Part shown: piece by piece, positions 26,862-36,484 of the stretch | Layout of the letters: each line of letters starts with the position of its first letter | Position numbering within the stretch: the first letter of the stretch is position 1 | NCBI GenBank assembly: GCA_964586785.1 | Contig: CAZPHS010000002.1 | Location: forward strand, 86,948 to 150,947 | Direction: 5' to 3' | DNA: 64,000 nt | From: SZUA-584 sp041656035 | Lineage (GTDB): Bacteria; Bacillota; Clostridia; Christensenellales; SZUA-584 | Notes under the pieces: model-generated | Seen by the model: only the letters and a program-made list of their open reading frames with translations | The model's database searches: none | Told to the model about the DNA's origin: nothing | Translations under genes and position numbers: made by a program

Positions 26862-28817
26862 TTATACGTGTTTGGCCCGCGTTATAATACGCATTTCAAA
26901 AGGCGAAAGCGCATACTGCTCGCCAAAAAGGTTAATTGCCTGCCGCGACTCGTTATTGTTGAATACAAATATCCAAATGGTCGTATCGTTCTCACGCGTA
27001 GAAATTTCTACGCCAACGGGTATGGACTCGTAATAAGGGATGCCTTTACCGCTTAGTATTACTTTTGCCATGTGGCGGTAAAAATCTCTGTCCCCAACAG
27101 TTCCGACATAATAGCACTCGCCCCCGCCTAACGTATTAACTGTTATCGCCGCGCCGCCCTTGTAAAACGAGTCGGAATATAACGCAAAATCCTTGGCTGT
27201 TTCAGCTTCCAGAACATCGCACCATCGCGTAACCGTAAACGATTGGCCGGATAACATCTTTATGCTTTGATACAGGTTCCCGATCGGGTCGTATTCGCGG
27301 ACAACACACCCTGCAAGTTTACGAAAAGCGTTTGGAAGAAGCTCGGTAATTCTGTTGTTATCCGGCGCTTTCACGCCCGTGCGGTTAGTCAAAACTACTG
27401 TTCCGCCCGCCTTAGTAAACGCTTCCAGCCTGTTTACGAGAGATTCGTTGCTTATAAACTGCGCAGGCGCAACAATAACATCGTATCCGTCAAGCGCAAC
27501 GTCTTCCCCAACCACATCTATATTTATCCCAAGCGCTAAAAACCCGTCGTGCCATAGTTTAAGCTGCTCCCAATACGAAAATCCTTCTGATTGCGGTTGA
27601 ATTCTAAAAGCGCGGTCCTGAATATACGAATAAAGTATTGCAACCCTGCTTTTAACCTTCGTTCCGAAAAGAGCAGGCATTGCGCGCAGTTCGCGTACAA
27701 AATCAAGAAACTCGGCATACCGTCGGCCGGAAGGAATCTTCGTATCAAACAATCCATGATAGAACATTTCGGCTCCGGAGCGCGCGCTGCGCCAGCGGAA
27801 AAACAATAACAGGTCAGCCCCGCGCGCTATAGTCTGCCAAGCGTATCCTTTAAGCATGCCGGGCAAAGTAGTAGGCGATATAGGAACCCAACAGCCCTTA
27901 GGTCCCGATAGCTGCTCTAAAATCCAAAAGTTTTGCTGCTTATACCCCCGTACTAAATCGAGCGCAAAGGCCTGGGACGATTTAACATTAATGTCCGGTA
28001 TACGGACTGGCGGGTAATTATCATAACTCGCAAAATCGTATTCCCTAAAAATCGCATGAAAATCCGGCATATTAGTATTAAAACAGGCGTTAGTAGTAAC
28101 TATAGCGTCCGGCTTGAAACTTTTAATTATGTCACGCTGAAAACGAAGAAATTCGGCGCAGGAAACAGACGCCCATTTTTCATAGTCGAGCAAATATGCC
28201 GGATTCATCCAGCCGTATTGATAGTCGGCGCCAAGCGGCGGCATAATCGATTCAAAATCATCGTACTGACCGCTCCATACGTCATTTCCCCATGCAAGGT
28301 TTATATCGTCAACGGTTTTGTATTTCCCGCGCAAATACGCGCGGAACCCCTCCGCGCAGGCGGAACAGCAACAATGATTGCCCTCCGGTTCATTATCTAT
28401 CTGCCATGCAATAACCCGCGGATTGTTTACGTAACGCGATACCATTTTTGTAACAATCCGCGCCGCGTATCGCCGAAATACCGGGTCTGTCATGCATCGG
28501 TGCCCGCGGATTCCAAGAGCCGTACGATTCCCGTCCCTACCAACCTGCCGGGTTTGAGTATGCTTTGTGTACAGCCACACGGGCGCGCAATTAGTCGGCG
28601 TCCCTAAAATCACATCGATATTATAACGGTCAAATATGGCAATCACTTCGTCCAGCCATTCAAAGTTAAAGTTGCCGTCCGACGGCTCTAAAACCCCCCA
28701 CGCGAATTCCCCTATACGAACCGTATCTATATTCGCCCGTGCCATTTCACGCGCATCGTCTTCCCACCATTCCGGGCTCCAATGCTCGGGATAATAATCG
28801 ACGCCTATTCGAATCAT
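26862..28817 (-). CDS. Beta-galactosidase, family GH42
   Basis: The 651-residue product starts with GVDYYPEHWSPEWWEDDARE, characteristic of GH42. The acid/base is Glu143 in WQIDNEPEGN and the nucleophile is Glu301 in FWILEQLSG. The trimerisation domain (about 385-590) and a short C-terminal beta domain complete the fold. A zinc-type cysteine cluster lies at CCCSACAEGF. GH42 enzymes remove terminal beta-galactosyl units. The gene overlaps the GH31 stop by four bases (ATGA), indicating translational coupling. In xyloglucan it would act on the Gal of L or F side chains. Confidence 0.93.
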   Translation of the reverse strand: MIRIGVDYYPEHWSPEWWEDDAREMARANIDTVRIGEFAWGVLEPSDGNFNFEWLDEVIAIFDRYNIDVILGTPTNCAPVWLYTKHTQTRQVGRDGNRTALGIRGHRCMTDPVFRRYAARIVTKMVSRYVNNPRVIAWQIDNEPEGNHCCCSACAEGFRAYLRGKYKTVDDINLAWGNDVWSGQYDDFESIMPPLGADYQYGWMNPAYLLDYEKWASVSCAEFLRFQRDIIKSFKPDAIVTTNACFNTNMPDFHAIFREYDFASYDNYPPVRIPDINVKSSQAFALDLVRGYKQQNFWILEQLSGPKGCWVPISPTTLPGMLKGYAWQTIARGADLLLFFRWRSARSGAEMFYHGLFDTKIPSGRRYAEFLDFVRELRAMPALFGTKVKSRVAILYSYIQDRAFRIQPQSEGFSYWEQLKLWHDGFLALGINIDVVGEDVALDGYDVIVAPAQFISNESLVNRLEAFTKAGGTVVLTNRTGVKAPDNNRITELLPNAFRKLAGCVVREYDPIGNLYQSIKMLSGQSFTVTRWCDVLEAETAKDFALYSDSFYKGGAAITVNTLGGGECYYVGTVGDRDFYRHMAKVILSGKGIPYYESIPVGVEISTRENDTTIWIFVFNNNESRQAINLFGEQYALSPFEMRIITRAKHV

Positions 28818-31144
28818 ACAGCCTCCTTAAATATAACAAAGCGCATAAAAATGTCTTCCGCATAAAATGCCGCTCCTCTGTTGTCATCTATGGCTTTCGC
28901 GCCGGATACTGCCTTTATAAGCTTATTGCCGGCAAAAATAATTTTGAGACCGTCCGGCGGCATGGATAACCTTATTTCAATTTCGTCTTGTTTACGCTCC
29001 GCATTAACAATAAACGATACGGCTCCGTTTACATCTACTATTTCGCGCGAGGCGAAAGCGCCGTCGCAAAGAGCATACACTACAATATCAAGCTGCCTAT
29101 CATATGCGTACACCGCCGCAGTATTCGTTCGTCCCAAAGGAATAATTGAATTCTGTCTTATATAAAGCGGCAAAGAGAAAAAATCGTGAGTCTCCGTTCT
29201 CCATCCGTCCCCGTATACTAACTCGCCGGTAAAAAAATTGGTCCATATTCCGCGCGGCAGAAAAACATCTACAGAACCATTTTCCCGCAAAACCGGCGCC
29301 ACAAGCAAAGAATCTCCCAACATATACTGCTTATCGCACGCCACGGCGCCCAATTCGTCAAATTCCAGCGCCATAGCGCGCATTGCGGTCAGCCCCGTTT
29401 TCGCCGCCTCGGACGCCAACCCATAAATGTATGGCATAAGCTCGCATTTAAGTTTTGTGAAAAAGCGGCATACTTCGGCTGCTTCCTCGCCAAACAGCCA
29501 TGGAATACGATATGATTCCGAACCATGCAATCGGGAATGCGTGGACAACAGGCCGAACGCCAACCACCTTTTATAAACGTGAGACGGCGCCGTTCCCTCA
29601 AAACCGCCTATATCATGGCTCCAAAAGCCAAAGCCCGAGAGACAAAGCGACAACCCGGCGCGCAGGCTTTCGGACATCGCCTGATATGTAGAGTTGCAAT
29701 CGCCGCCCCAGTGCACCGGAAAACGCTGTCCGCCCGCAGTTGCGCTGCGCGCGAACAGGCAAGCTTCTTTTTCGCCGCGCTCTTCCGCGATGGCTTCATA
29801 GACAATTTTGTTATAAATATAGCTGTAGTAATTATGCATACTATATTGTTCAGACCCGTCAAAATAGACACAGTCGACGGGTATTCTTTCGCCGAAATCA
29901 GTCTTAAATGCATCAACGCCCTGCCGTAGCAAGCCCTTAAGCTTTTCTTTATACCAATCGACCGCGGCCGGATTCGTAAAATCATACACCGCAAGACCGG
30001 ACTGCCAAAGATCCCATTGCCAAACAGTGCCGTCAGAACGCTTTAATAGATACCCCTTATCCTTCGCCTCGCCAAACACCTTGGATTTCTGCGCGATATA
30101 CGGATTAATCCAAACACAAACCTTTACGCCTCGATCATGAATTTTTTTAAGCAAGCCCTCGACGTTTGGAAACATTTTTTCATCCCAAACAAAGCCGCAC
30201 CACTCGTTTTCGCGCATCCAGAAACAATCAAAATGAAAAACAGATAACGGAATATCTCTTTTTAGCATCCCGTCTATAAGCGATAAAACCGTTTTTTCAT
30301 CATACGACGTGGTAAACGACGAGCTAAGCCACAGACCGAAAGACCAAGCCGGAGGCAGCGCCGGCCTGCCGGTAAGAGCGGTATACGTTTTCAGCGCGCC
30401 TTTCATATCGTCCGCGCCTATAATCATAAAATCTAGCGCATGACCGGGCACGGAAAACTGAACGCGCTCAACCTGCTCCGTGCAAATCTCGTATGATACG
30501 TTTCCGGTATCGTTGACGAAAACGCCGTACCCGCGATCCGTTATGTAAAAAGGAATGTTTTTATATGAAATTTCGCTAGACGTTCCGCCGTCCTCATTCC
30601 AGATATCAACAACCTGACCGTTTCGCACAAACGGCGTGAACCTCTCTCCCAGACCAAACACGTGTTCACCTATATCCAGATCAAGCTGTGCGCGCATAAA
30701 GGGCCCCCGCGGAGTTGAAACAAAGCTTAACATGCGTTTCCCAAACTGTGCGCCTATGCCGGTCAGCATTCTTCCGTTATAGTACCATGTAAAATTAGAA
30801 GGGCGTTTTTCGATGACAAGCATGGTTTTTCCCGAACGGACAACCGTTTTTTCAATCGTATCCTCAACATCAAGTTCACATTTCGCATCAAAAAGGTCGA
30901 ATTTAGCGTATTTTTTTGTATCGCCTTTAAAATGAACGGCACGCAGCCTTATAATATCCGGCTGAGGGGACGTCACCTCCAATTCAATCGCGGGTCCGTC
31001 CAAACTCCTTCTGTCTTCCTGATATGTAACGCCGTACAGCCAAAGCTTCGTTTTCGATTCATTTAGCTCAACTTCACGAACTTGTTCACAGTTGTGCGAA
31101 ATAACCCCCGGCTTCATCATCCATTCACCACAGTTAAACTTCAC
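28814..31144 (-). CDS. Alpha-xylosidase, family GH31 (YicI type)
   Basis: The 776-residue product has the length and motifs of YicI-type alpha-xylosidase. The nucleophile is Asp416 in FKTDFGERIP and the acid/base is Asp482 in HWGGDC; both fall at the same residue numbers as in E. coli YicI. The -1 subsite residues of the KTDFGE type favour xylosides over glucosides. It removes the alpha-1,6-xylose from the non-reducing end of xyloglucan oligosaccharides and is the most diagnostic enzyme for a xyloglucan role. No signal peptide is present. The start is GTG with AAAGGGG upstream. Confidence 0.93.
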   Translation of the reverse strand: MKFNCGEWMMKPGVISHNCEQVREVELNESKTKLWLYGVTYQEDRRSLDGPAIELEVTSPQPDIIRLRAVHFKGDTKKYAKFDLFDAKCELDVEDTIEKTVVRSGKTMLVIEKRPSNFTWYYNGRMLTGIGAQFGKRMLSFVSTPRGPFMRAQLDLDIGEHVFGLGERFTPFVRNGQVVDIWNEDGGTSSEISYKNIPFYITDRGYGVFVNDTGNVSYEICTEQVERVQFSVPGHALDFMIIGADDMKGALKTYTALTGRPALPPAWSFGLWLSSSFTTSYDEKTVLSLIDGMLKRDIPLSVFHFDCFWMRENEWCGFVWDEKMFPNVEGLLKKIHDRGVKVCVWINPYIAQKSKVFGEAKDKGYLLKRSDGTVWQWDLWQSGLAVYDFTNPAAVDWYKEKLKGLLRQGVDAFKTDFGERIPVDCVYFDGSEQYSMHNYYSYIYNKIVYEAIAEERGEKEACLFARSATAGGQRFPVHWGGDCNSTYQAMSESLRAGLSLCLSGFGFWSHDIGGFEGTAPSHVYKRWLAFGLLSTHSRLHGSESYRIPWLFGEEAAEVCRFFTKLKCELMPYIYGLASEAAKTGLTAMRAMALEFDELGAVACDKQYMLGDSLLVAPVLRENGSVDVFLPRGIWTNFFTGELVYGDGWRTETHDFFSLPLYIRQNSIIPLGRTNTAAVYAYDRQLDIVVYALCDGAFASREIVDVNGAVSFIVNAERKQDEIEIRLSMPPDGLKIIFAGNKLIKAVSGAKAIDDNRGAAFYAEDIFMRFVIFKEAV

Positions 31145-31181
31145 GCGTTACCCCTTTCCGCGCCTATGCGCGTAATATCAA

Positions 31182-33971
31182 TTATTTTTTCTTCTTTTTC
31201 GAATATGCCTGAAATATAAGGAATATTCCACCCAGCACCGCCGCGCCGCCCGCCGCCCCGAGTACGGCAAAAATTACGGCTTGCATTACATCGTCAGGCT
31301 TTTCTCCGTCAGATAGAGACGATGCTTTAGGGCTTGGCGAAGGCGATGCCGGGCTTTTTGTTTCATATGCGGGTTCTAGCAAAATAAATGCGGAAGGCTT
31401 TGCGTATATATCCCTTGTCCCTTCAAGCGCGGGCCTTGCAGCCGTTGAAACAACAGAAAACTCTTTTATCTCTTCGCTTCGCGTACGTACGCTTACAGTG
31501 GTTTCACCGGGCCCCATCGGCACAAGGTCAACTGTCGCAAAGCCTTTCCCATCCGGCGCTGCAAATACGGGAGAAACCCATACAACCGCCGGATTTTCCG
31601 AAACAAAGCACGCGCTGTCCAATGTATTTTTTGGCGTTAATGCCGCGGCATACGAAACAGCGCCTGTTGAGTCAAGCATAACATCCGCCGAAAGAGAAAC
31701 CGATGCCGGTGTGGTCTCCTTAACTTCCGCTCCCTCATCTTTAGCCAAAACAAAATTAGAAATAGTAAATGTAACGGTAATAGTCTTAGGCTCGGGAATG
31801 CCGTCAAATGAAATCATATAATTGCCCGTTTTGGCTTCAGCCACAGACGAGCCGTCCCAAGCGTTGACGGGATCGTTCGTATCAAAACGGTTTCCGGTTT
31901 TAAGCGCTGTTTTTGGCTCTGTTTGCGTAATAGTAAGCTTAACCCCGTCAAGCAAAATCTCATCGTAAAAAATATCGCAGGATGTGAGCAGTCCGTTTGT
32001 TCCCTTAACGTCCGCCAAATAAACAGCGCCTACGTTGGCAAGCGATGTTACGCCCGCTTCTATCGCTTCCTTAGTAAGATCACTCGCACAATCAAACATA
32101 AGCGTATAAGTGCCGTTCCCGGCGATAATAATATTCTCGCCCCTGCAATTATTATAAAAAGAATGTTCCGAATCATTATAGTAAGCGTTAATAGCTATTT
32201 CCAGCGAGTTTTCCGAAGAAACAGCTTGCGTAACATCAACCCGAACGGTTTTTGTCAAGCCCGAACGCGCGGTTAAAACTACATAGGCAGTCCCGACATT
32301 TTTGCCCGTCAGCGTTCCTAGCTTGCTAACGGTTACAACGCCGGTATCAGAACTTACAAAAGATACCGCGTCGTCTGTGGCGTCAGGCATGGCAACCTTT
32401 ATTTGACCGTTCGATGCCACCGCCACAGAATACTTTTCCGCGTCAGTTTCAATTGATTTGAGCGGCGATAGTAGCGTCTCGTCCGGATACACCGTCACTT
32501 CAATTTGATCCCGCACCTCGCCGCTTTGCGCAGCTGCGTAAACGGTGCATCTTCCGGTGCCTTTTGCGCGTATAAAACCGTTGTACGCAGTCGCAACGGA
32601 CGGATTCGATGTTGAGTAAATCACCGTTTCATTCGTATCGGCGGGCAGTACCTTAGCCGTAATGTTTGCCCACGAACCAACTGAAAGTGACAGCGTATCT
32701 GCAGATAAAAAGACGGAAGATATGGGAACAGTCCCGACGGGATTATCCTTGGTTCCGCGGACTATCGATTTAATATCGTTAAGTCCGGCCAACTCGTCCG
32801 CAAAAAAGTATCCGCGCAAAATCGCCCGAATAATCTTTGGATAAACGGCTTCGCCTGTGCTGCGATTAATAAGAGCCATACCGTAATCGGGGTCTCTTGT
32901 CATATCATACCATCCGTTGTCCCATACGCAGCAAACAACACCCGAAAGCCGCGAAAGCCGCGCCATAACTTCGTAATAATAAGCGCGCGCCTCTGTATTG
33001 TTTTTATTTACCGCGCCATATTCGCCCAAAACAACCGGTATGCCACCCGAAGTAAAATTGTTAATCAGCTTTTGAAAATTACCCGCCATCTTTAGCGCGC
33101 TATCCTCGCTCCAGCTTGTAATTCCCATCGTCTCCAGCAGCCCGAAGCTGTAATCATAGTCATGTACGGAAACCATTAAACGGTTTTCATCATTCCACGG
33201 GTCTTCAGGAAGAGCAAAGCCGTTTTCTTTATTTGTCGTGTTAACGATATTTGTATATCGTCCGGGCACAAGCAGCCATCTGCGCGTATTATTTCCGCCC
33301 GTTTTGCGTACAGTGTCAACAAAAATCCTGTTAAGCTCGTTGATCGCCTGAAAATCGCGTAAGATGCCTTCACGCGTATCATCGTCGCTTTTTACCTCGT
33401 TCATCGATTCGAAGATAACGTGTTCATCGTACCCTGAGAATGCTAAAGCGATTTGCTCCCAAACACGGGCGAACTTCTCCTTAACCGTTACAAACTCCCC
33501 ATCTTTTGCGGCGACGCGAAGCCAACCTGTCTGCTCAGCGCCGTCATGATGAATATTTATTATTACATACATGTCTTGCGCAAGGCAGTAGTCAGCTACC
33601 TCCCGAACGCGATTTAACCACATTGTATCGATGGCGTAATTATTTTCGTCATCTATTTTCAGCCCCCATGTCACAGGGATTCGGACGGTATTAAACCCAA
33701 AATCATGTACAGCGTCAATAAGCCCGCTAGTCGTCGCCACGCTTTGCCAAGCAGTTTCCGACGGCATAAAAGCCGAGTGCCCGTCCATGGTGTTCCCCAA
33801 GTTCCATCCTATCCCCATTTCTTTGGTTATTTGCGCCGCGGATAAATCACGAAAGGGAAGCCTTATTGTTTCAATTTTGTTTATAACTGCGGCAGCCGAA
33901 TGCGTGGACGTCATTATAAGCAGCGTAACAATAACGCAGCAAAAAGCAATGCGCAATACTTTTTTTTTCAT
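31182..33971 (-). CDS. Surface-anchored GH5 endoglucanase, probable xyloglucanase, with Ig-like and accessory modules
   Basis: The 929-residue product has a signal peptide (about 1-29) and a GH5 catalytic domain (about 45-385) with GIGWNLGNTMDGHS, acid/base Glu192 in SMNEV and nucleophile Glu317 in LGEYG. The GWNLGNT start is typical of subfamily GH5_4, which includes xyloglucanases. Two BIG2-like Ig domains follow (about 414-585), then an unassigned beta module (about 590-755), a third Ig-like region (about 765-850), a Ser/Pro linker, and a C-terminal membrane segment with a KKKKK stop. There is no LPXTG. The enzyme is displayed on the outer face and would cut polysaccharide before import. 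AAGGAGG precedes the ATG. Confidence 0.9.
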   Translation of the reverse strand: MKKKVLRIAFCCVIVTLLIMTSTHSAAAVINKIETIRLPFRDLSAAQITKEMGIGWNLGNTMDGHSAFMPSETAWQSVATTSGLIDAVHDFGFNTVRIPVTWGLKIDDENNYAIDTMWLNRVREVADYCLAQDMYVIINIHHDGAEQTGWLRVAAKDGEFVTVKEKFARVWEQIALAFSGYDEHVIFESMNEVKSDDDTREGILRDFQAINELNRIFVDTVRKTGGNNTRRWLLVPGRYTNIVNTTNKENGFALPEDPWNDENRLMVSVHDYDYSFGLLETMGITSWSEDSALKMAGNFQKLINNFTSGGIPVVLGEYGAVNKNNTEARAYYYEVMARLSRLSGVVCCVWDNGWYDMTRDPDYGMALINRSTGEAVYPKIIRAILRGYFFADELAGLNDIKSIVRGTKDNPVGTVPISSVFLSADTLSLSVGSWANITAKVLPADTNETVIYSTSNPSVATAYNGFIRAKGTGRCTVYAAAQSGEVRDQIEVTVYPDETLLSPLKSIETDAEKYSVAVASNGQIKVAMPDATDDAVSFVSSDTGVVTVSKLGTLTGKNVGTAYVVLTARSGLTKTVRVDVTQAVSSENSLEIAINAYYNDSEHSFYNNCRGENIIIAGNGTYTLMFDCASDLTKEAIEAGVTSLANVGAVYLADVKGTNGLLTSCDIFYDEILLDGVKLTITQTEPKTALKTGNRFDTNDPVNAWDGSSVAEAKTGNYMISFDGIPEPKTITVTFTISNFVLAKDEGAEVKETTPASVSLSADVMLDSTGAVSYAAALTPKNTLDSACFVSENPAVVWVSPVFAAPDGKGFATVDLVPMGPGETTVSVRTRSEEIKEFSVVSTAARPALEGTRDIYAKPSAFILLEPAYETKSPASPSPSPKASSLSDGEKPDDVMQAVIFAVLGAAGGAAVLGGIFLIFQAYSKKKKK

Positions 33972-33998
33972 AACCTAACCCTCCTTGTTTGTTCCGTC

Positions 33999-34628
33999 TT
34001 ATTCTGGGCCCGCCTTTTCCGCTTCAATTACACGGAAAAGCTTTATTGCAAAAGCGCTTTTAGTTGCGATAATCATAATCGGAGCAATAAATATACCTAT
34101 AAAAAGCAGCATCCAGCTGTTTAAGAAAAAAAGCCAAACTTCAAAAGCCACGAGAACCAAACAAAGCATCGAACGCCCGAAAAAACGGACAAAAATGCTT
34201 CTGGAATTCGTTAAATGTCTAAAAATTGAGTTGTGATATCTCGCGGCAAGCGCCCACACATAAAAAAAATGTACAAAAACCAATACCGCCGATATAATTC
34301 CTATAATAAGGAATCCGATAGGGTTGTCCTTAATATTTTCGAACAATACAAAGTCGATTACGACAGCCGCGGCAGCAGCCGCATAAGCAATCGTCAGTAT
34401 CAGTCCCTGGCGCAGATTAGCCTTAAACGCGCGAAAATATGCAAGTACGATACTTTCCTCACGGTCTTCTGCCATTTTAAGCGTCACGGAATAAGCGGCA
34501 ATCAGCGAAACTCCAAACGTCACAACAAACAGGGAGCCAATAATAAAAAGTAAGTTCAGCAAAAGTAAATCCCAGATCCGAGAAAGAAATTGCATCGTTT
34601 TGCTGTCAACTGAGAATAACTTAGCCAA
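33999..34628 (-). CDS. DUF624 (YesL-like) membrane protein
   Basis: The 209-residue product has about five hydrophobic segments and the DUF624 layout (FLSRIWDLLLLNLLFI at the N-terminus, FGRSMLCLVL near residue 150). YesL-type proteins are nearly always encoded beside LplABC/YtcP-type sugar ABC transporters, as here, but their role is unknown. Translation probably starts at TTG 34628, with GGGGG eight bases upstream. It lies between the solute-binding lipoprotein and the GH5 gene. Confidence 0.85.
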   Translation of the reverse strand: MAKLFSVDSKTMQFLSRIWDLLLLNLLFIIGSLFVVTFGVSLIAAYSVTLKMAEDREESIVLAYFRAFKANLRQGLILTIAYAAAAAAVVIDFVLFENIKDNPIGFLIIGIISAVLVFVHFFYVWALAARYHNSIFRHLTNSRSIFVRFFGRSMLCLVLVAFEVWLFFLNSWMLLFIGIFIAPIMIIATKSAFAIKLFRVIEAEKAGPE

Positions 34629-34654
34629 GCGTTGTGCCCCCGTTCCTTTTTTAG

Positions 34655-34673
34655 AGGGGGGCTTAGCCCCCCG
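34655..34673 (-). other. Strong hairpin between binding-protein and DUF624 genes
   Basis: GGGGGGC (34656-34662) and GCCCCCC (34666-34672) form a 7-bp all-GC stem with a three-base loop, 21 bases past the lipoprotein stop codon. No T tract follows on either strand. It probably protects the 3' end of the binding-protein message, allowing more of it than of downstream genes. Confidence 0.6.
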
Positions 34674-34694
34674 TCAGAGATAACTATATGGCGG

Positions 34695-36440
34695 CTAATT
34701 TTCTTCTAACTGAAGTTTATAACGAGCCGCGGCCTGCTCGTTTCCCCACTCGAGTATCTTGTTATAGCCGTATTCCCCGCAGACTCTTATCATCTCTTTT
34801 ATCAGATAGTCAAACTCCGCGTCACTTTTGGCATATATCGCTTGCCATGAGTATTTTTTTGCAACCGCCTGCTGCACCTGTGTCCAAATAAGCTCAAGCT
34901 CTTTGGAGCGCTTCGGCTCGGCATATGATGTTCCGGGGATAAGGGTATAATTTGTGCCGCCCATATAATCCTGTATGTAATCATACCCGGTATACTCACG
35001 CCAATCCTGTTCAATTTCACATCTTGCGTCGCCCAGCATGCTTCGCCACATTTCATAATTATACGTCTCACCGCTCGATTCGGGGTTCTCCGCATCTATA
35101 ACCCAAGTTGTATTATTAATTTGCAGCATACCATCCGTGAACATGGCGCCAAGCTGATATGTCCTGCCGGTTTCAGCGCTGGTCCATTCAACGCCGCCCA
35201 AGTCGTAACGCGGGTCCTGGCGGCATATATGGCCAAGTTCGGTAAAGCAGGTATTGCCGTCTTCGTCATAATACCACATCAAATCCTTAATTCCATACCA
35301 AATACTCATCGCGCCCTCGGGCGTATAAAGCCACTCGAGAATCTGCATACAAAGCTCAGGATATTCCGTATGCGCGCCGATAGACCAAATACGGTTGCCT
35401 CCAAGCATACTCATGCCGTACACGGGCGGAGACGCTTCATTAGGAACAAGCGAAAGCATCATCTTGTTATCCGCTATATGCTCGACTGTGTTATATGTAA
35501 ACGATCCGCTGTAATTAAATATCGAAAAGAAGGTGCCTCCCCGTTTAACTTTCTCGGCCATTTGGTCGAACGTTTGCGTCATCGAATCGGGATCGAGCAA
35601 ATCGTTTTGATACAGCTTATTAAAAAACCTGAGCATTTTTATATACGGCCCGTCTTCCTCAAGCTCATGGTACAATTCTCCCGTATTCGGATCGTACAGC
35701 CCAAGCGTCAGTTCATCATATCCATAGTACGCCGTCGCCATCGCTTTCGCATACATAACCATCGTACCGTCCCAGTCCGGCCAAAGCGATACGGCATAGG
35801 TTTCGTTGCCGTGCTCATCCGTCGGGCATATTTCCTTCATCTGTTTTAGCACCTCAATATAGTCGTCAAGGTTGTTAACTTCCGGATGCCCAAGCTGTTT
35901 GTAAAGATCCCACCGGATATCCCACGTATAGAAAAAACTTTGACGGTCCTTAGGGCTCGAAGCAAGATTATGCCCTAAACCATGTATCTTCCCGTCTCCG
36001 GAAATCTTTTTGTTCGTTTCAAGGGCAATCTGTGCCTTTTCCCATATCGTCGGCGCATATGTCTGGCATATATTATTTTCTTCCCAGTCATATAAAAGCC
36101 CAAGGCCGACGGCATCCTTATACTCCGCGCCATTATCGCCCCAGACGATGATATCTCCAAGGCTTCCGGATTCAAGAAGCGTTTCGTATACGCCTTCCAA
36201 ATCGTTAATAATGTTCAGTCGAACGTTAAATTTATCCTCGCGCAGGGCGGCGTACCAGCCTGTCTGGTATCCGTTCCAATTAGCGGTCTGGCTGTACACG
36301 TTCAACACTATCAAATTGCCGTCACCCGTCTGGCCGTTCGATGACGGTGTACAGGCGACGGTCCCAAACATAATGGAGAAAAGCATCGCTACGCAGAAAA
36401 TAAACGCTCCAAACCGTTTAATACCTTTTGTTTTTTTCAT
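34695..36440 (-). CDS. Oligosaccharide-binding lipoprotein (LplA type)
   Basis: The start is ATG 36440, which has AAAGGGTG upstream and begins a clear signal peptide (MKKTKGIKRFG); an upstream in-frame start at 36488 is unlikely. The 581-residue product has a lipobox ending in VAC near residue 31 and then a large solute-binding fold of the LplA/YtcQ class. These proteins bind oligosaccharides outside the membrane and deliver them to LplB/LplC-type permeases, which are the two genes directly upstream. It probably binds xyloglucan oligosaccharides, from context only. The energising ATPase (MsmX type) is not in the cluster, as is common for this class. Confidence 0.9.
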   Translation of the reverse strand: MKKTKGIKRFGAFIFCVAMLFSIMFGTVACTPSSNGQTGDGNLIVLNVYSQTANWNGYQTGWYAALREDKFNVRLNIINDLEGVYETLLESGSLGDIIVWGDNGAEYKDAVGLGLLYDWEENNICQTYAPTIWEKAQIALETNKKISGDGKIHGLGHNLASSPKDRQSFFYTWDIRWDLYKQLGHPEVNNLDDYIEVLKQMKEICPTDEHGNETYAVSLWPDWDGTMVMYAKAMATAYYGYDELTLGLYDPNTGELYHELEEDGPYIKMLRFFNKLYQNDLLDPDSMTQTFDQMAEKVKRGGTFFSIFNYSGSFTYNTVEHIADNKMMLSLVPNEASPPVYGMSMLGGNRIWSIGAHTEYPELCMQILEWLYTPEGAMSIWYGIKDLMWYYDEDGNTCFTELGHICRQDPRYDLGGVEWTSAETGRTYQLGAMFTDGMLQINNTTWVIDAENPESSGETYNYEMWRSMLGDARCEIEQDWREYTGYDYIQDYMGGTNYTLIPGTSYAEPKRSKELELIWTQVQQAVAKKYSWQAIYAKSDAEFDYLIKEMIRVCGEYGYNKILEWGNEQAAARYKLQLEEN

Positions 36441-36484
36441 GCCGAACACCCTTTCATTTATTTTATTGCGTTTTCGCGCAAAAA

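Noticed and set aside
35121..35849. 242-codon + strand frame inside the lipoprotein gene
   Set aside because: Antisense shadow; the minus frame has signal peptide, lipobox and family similarity.
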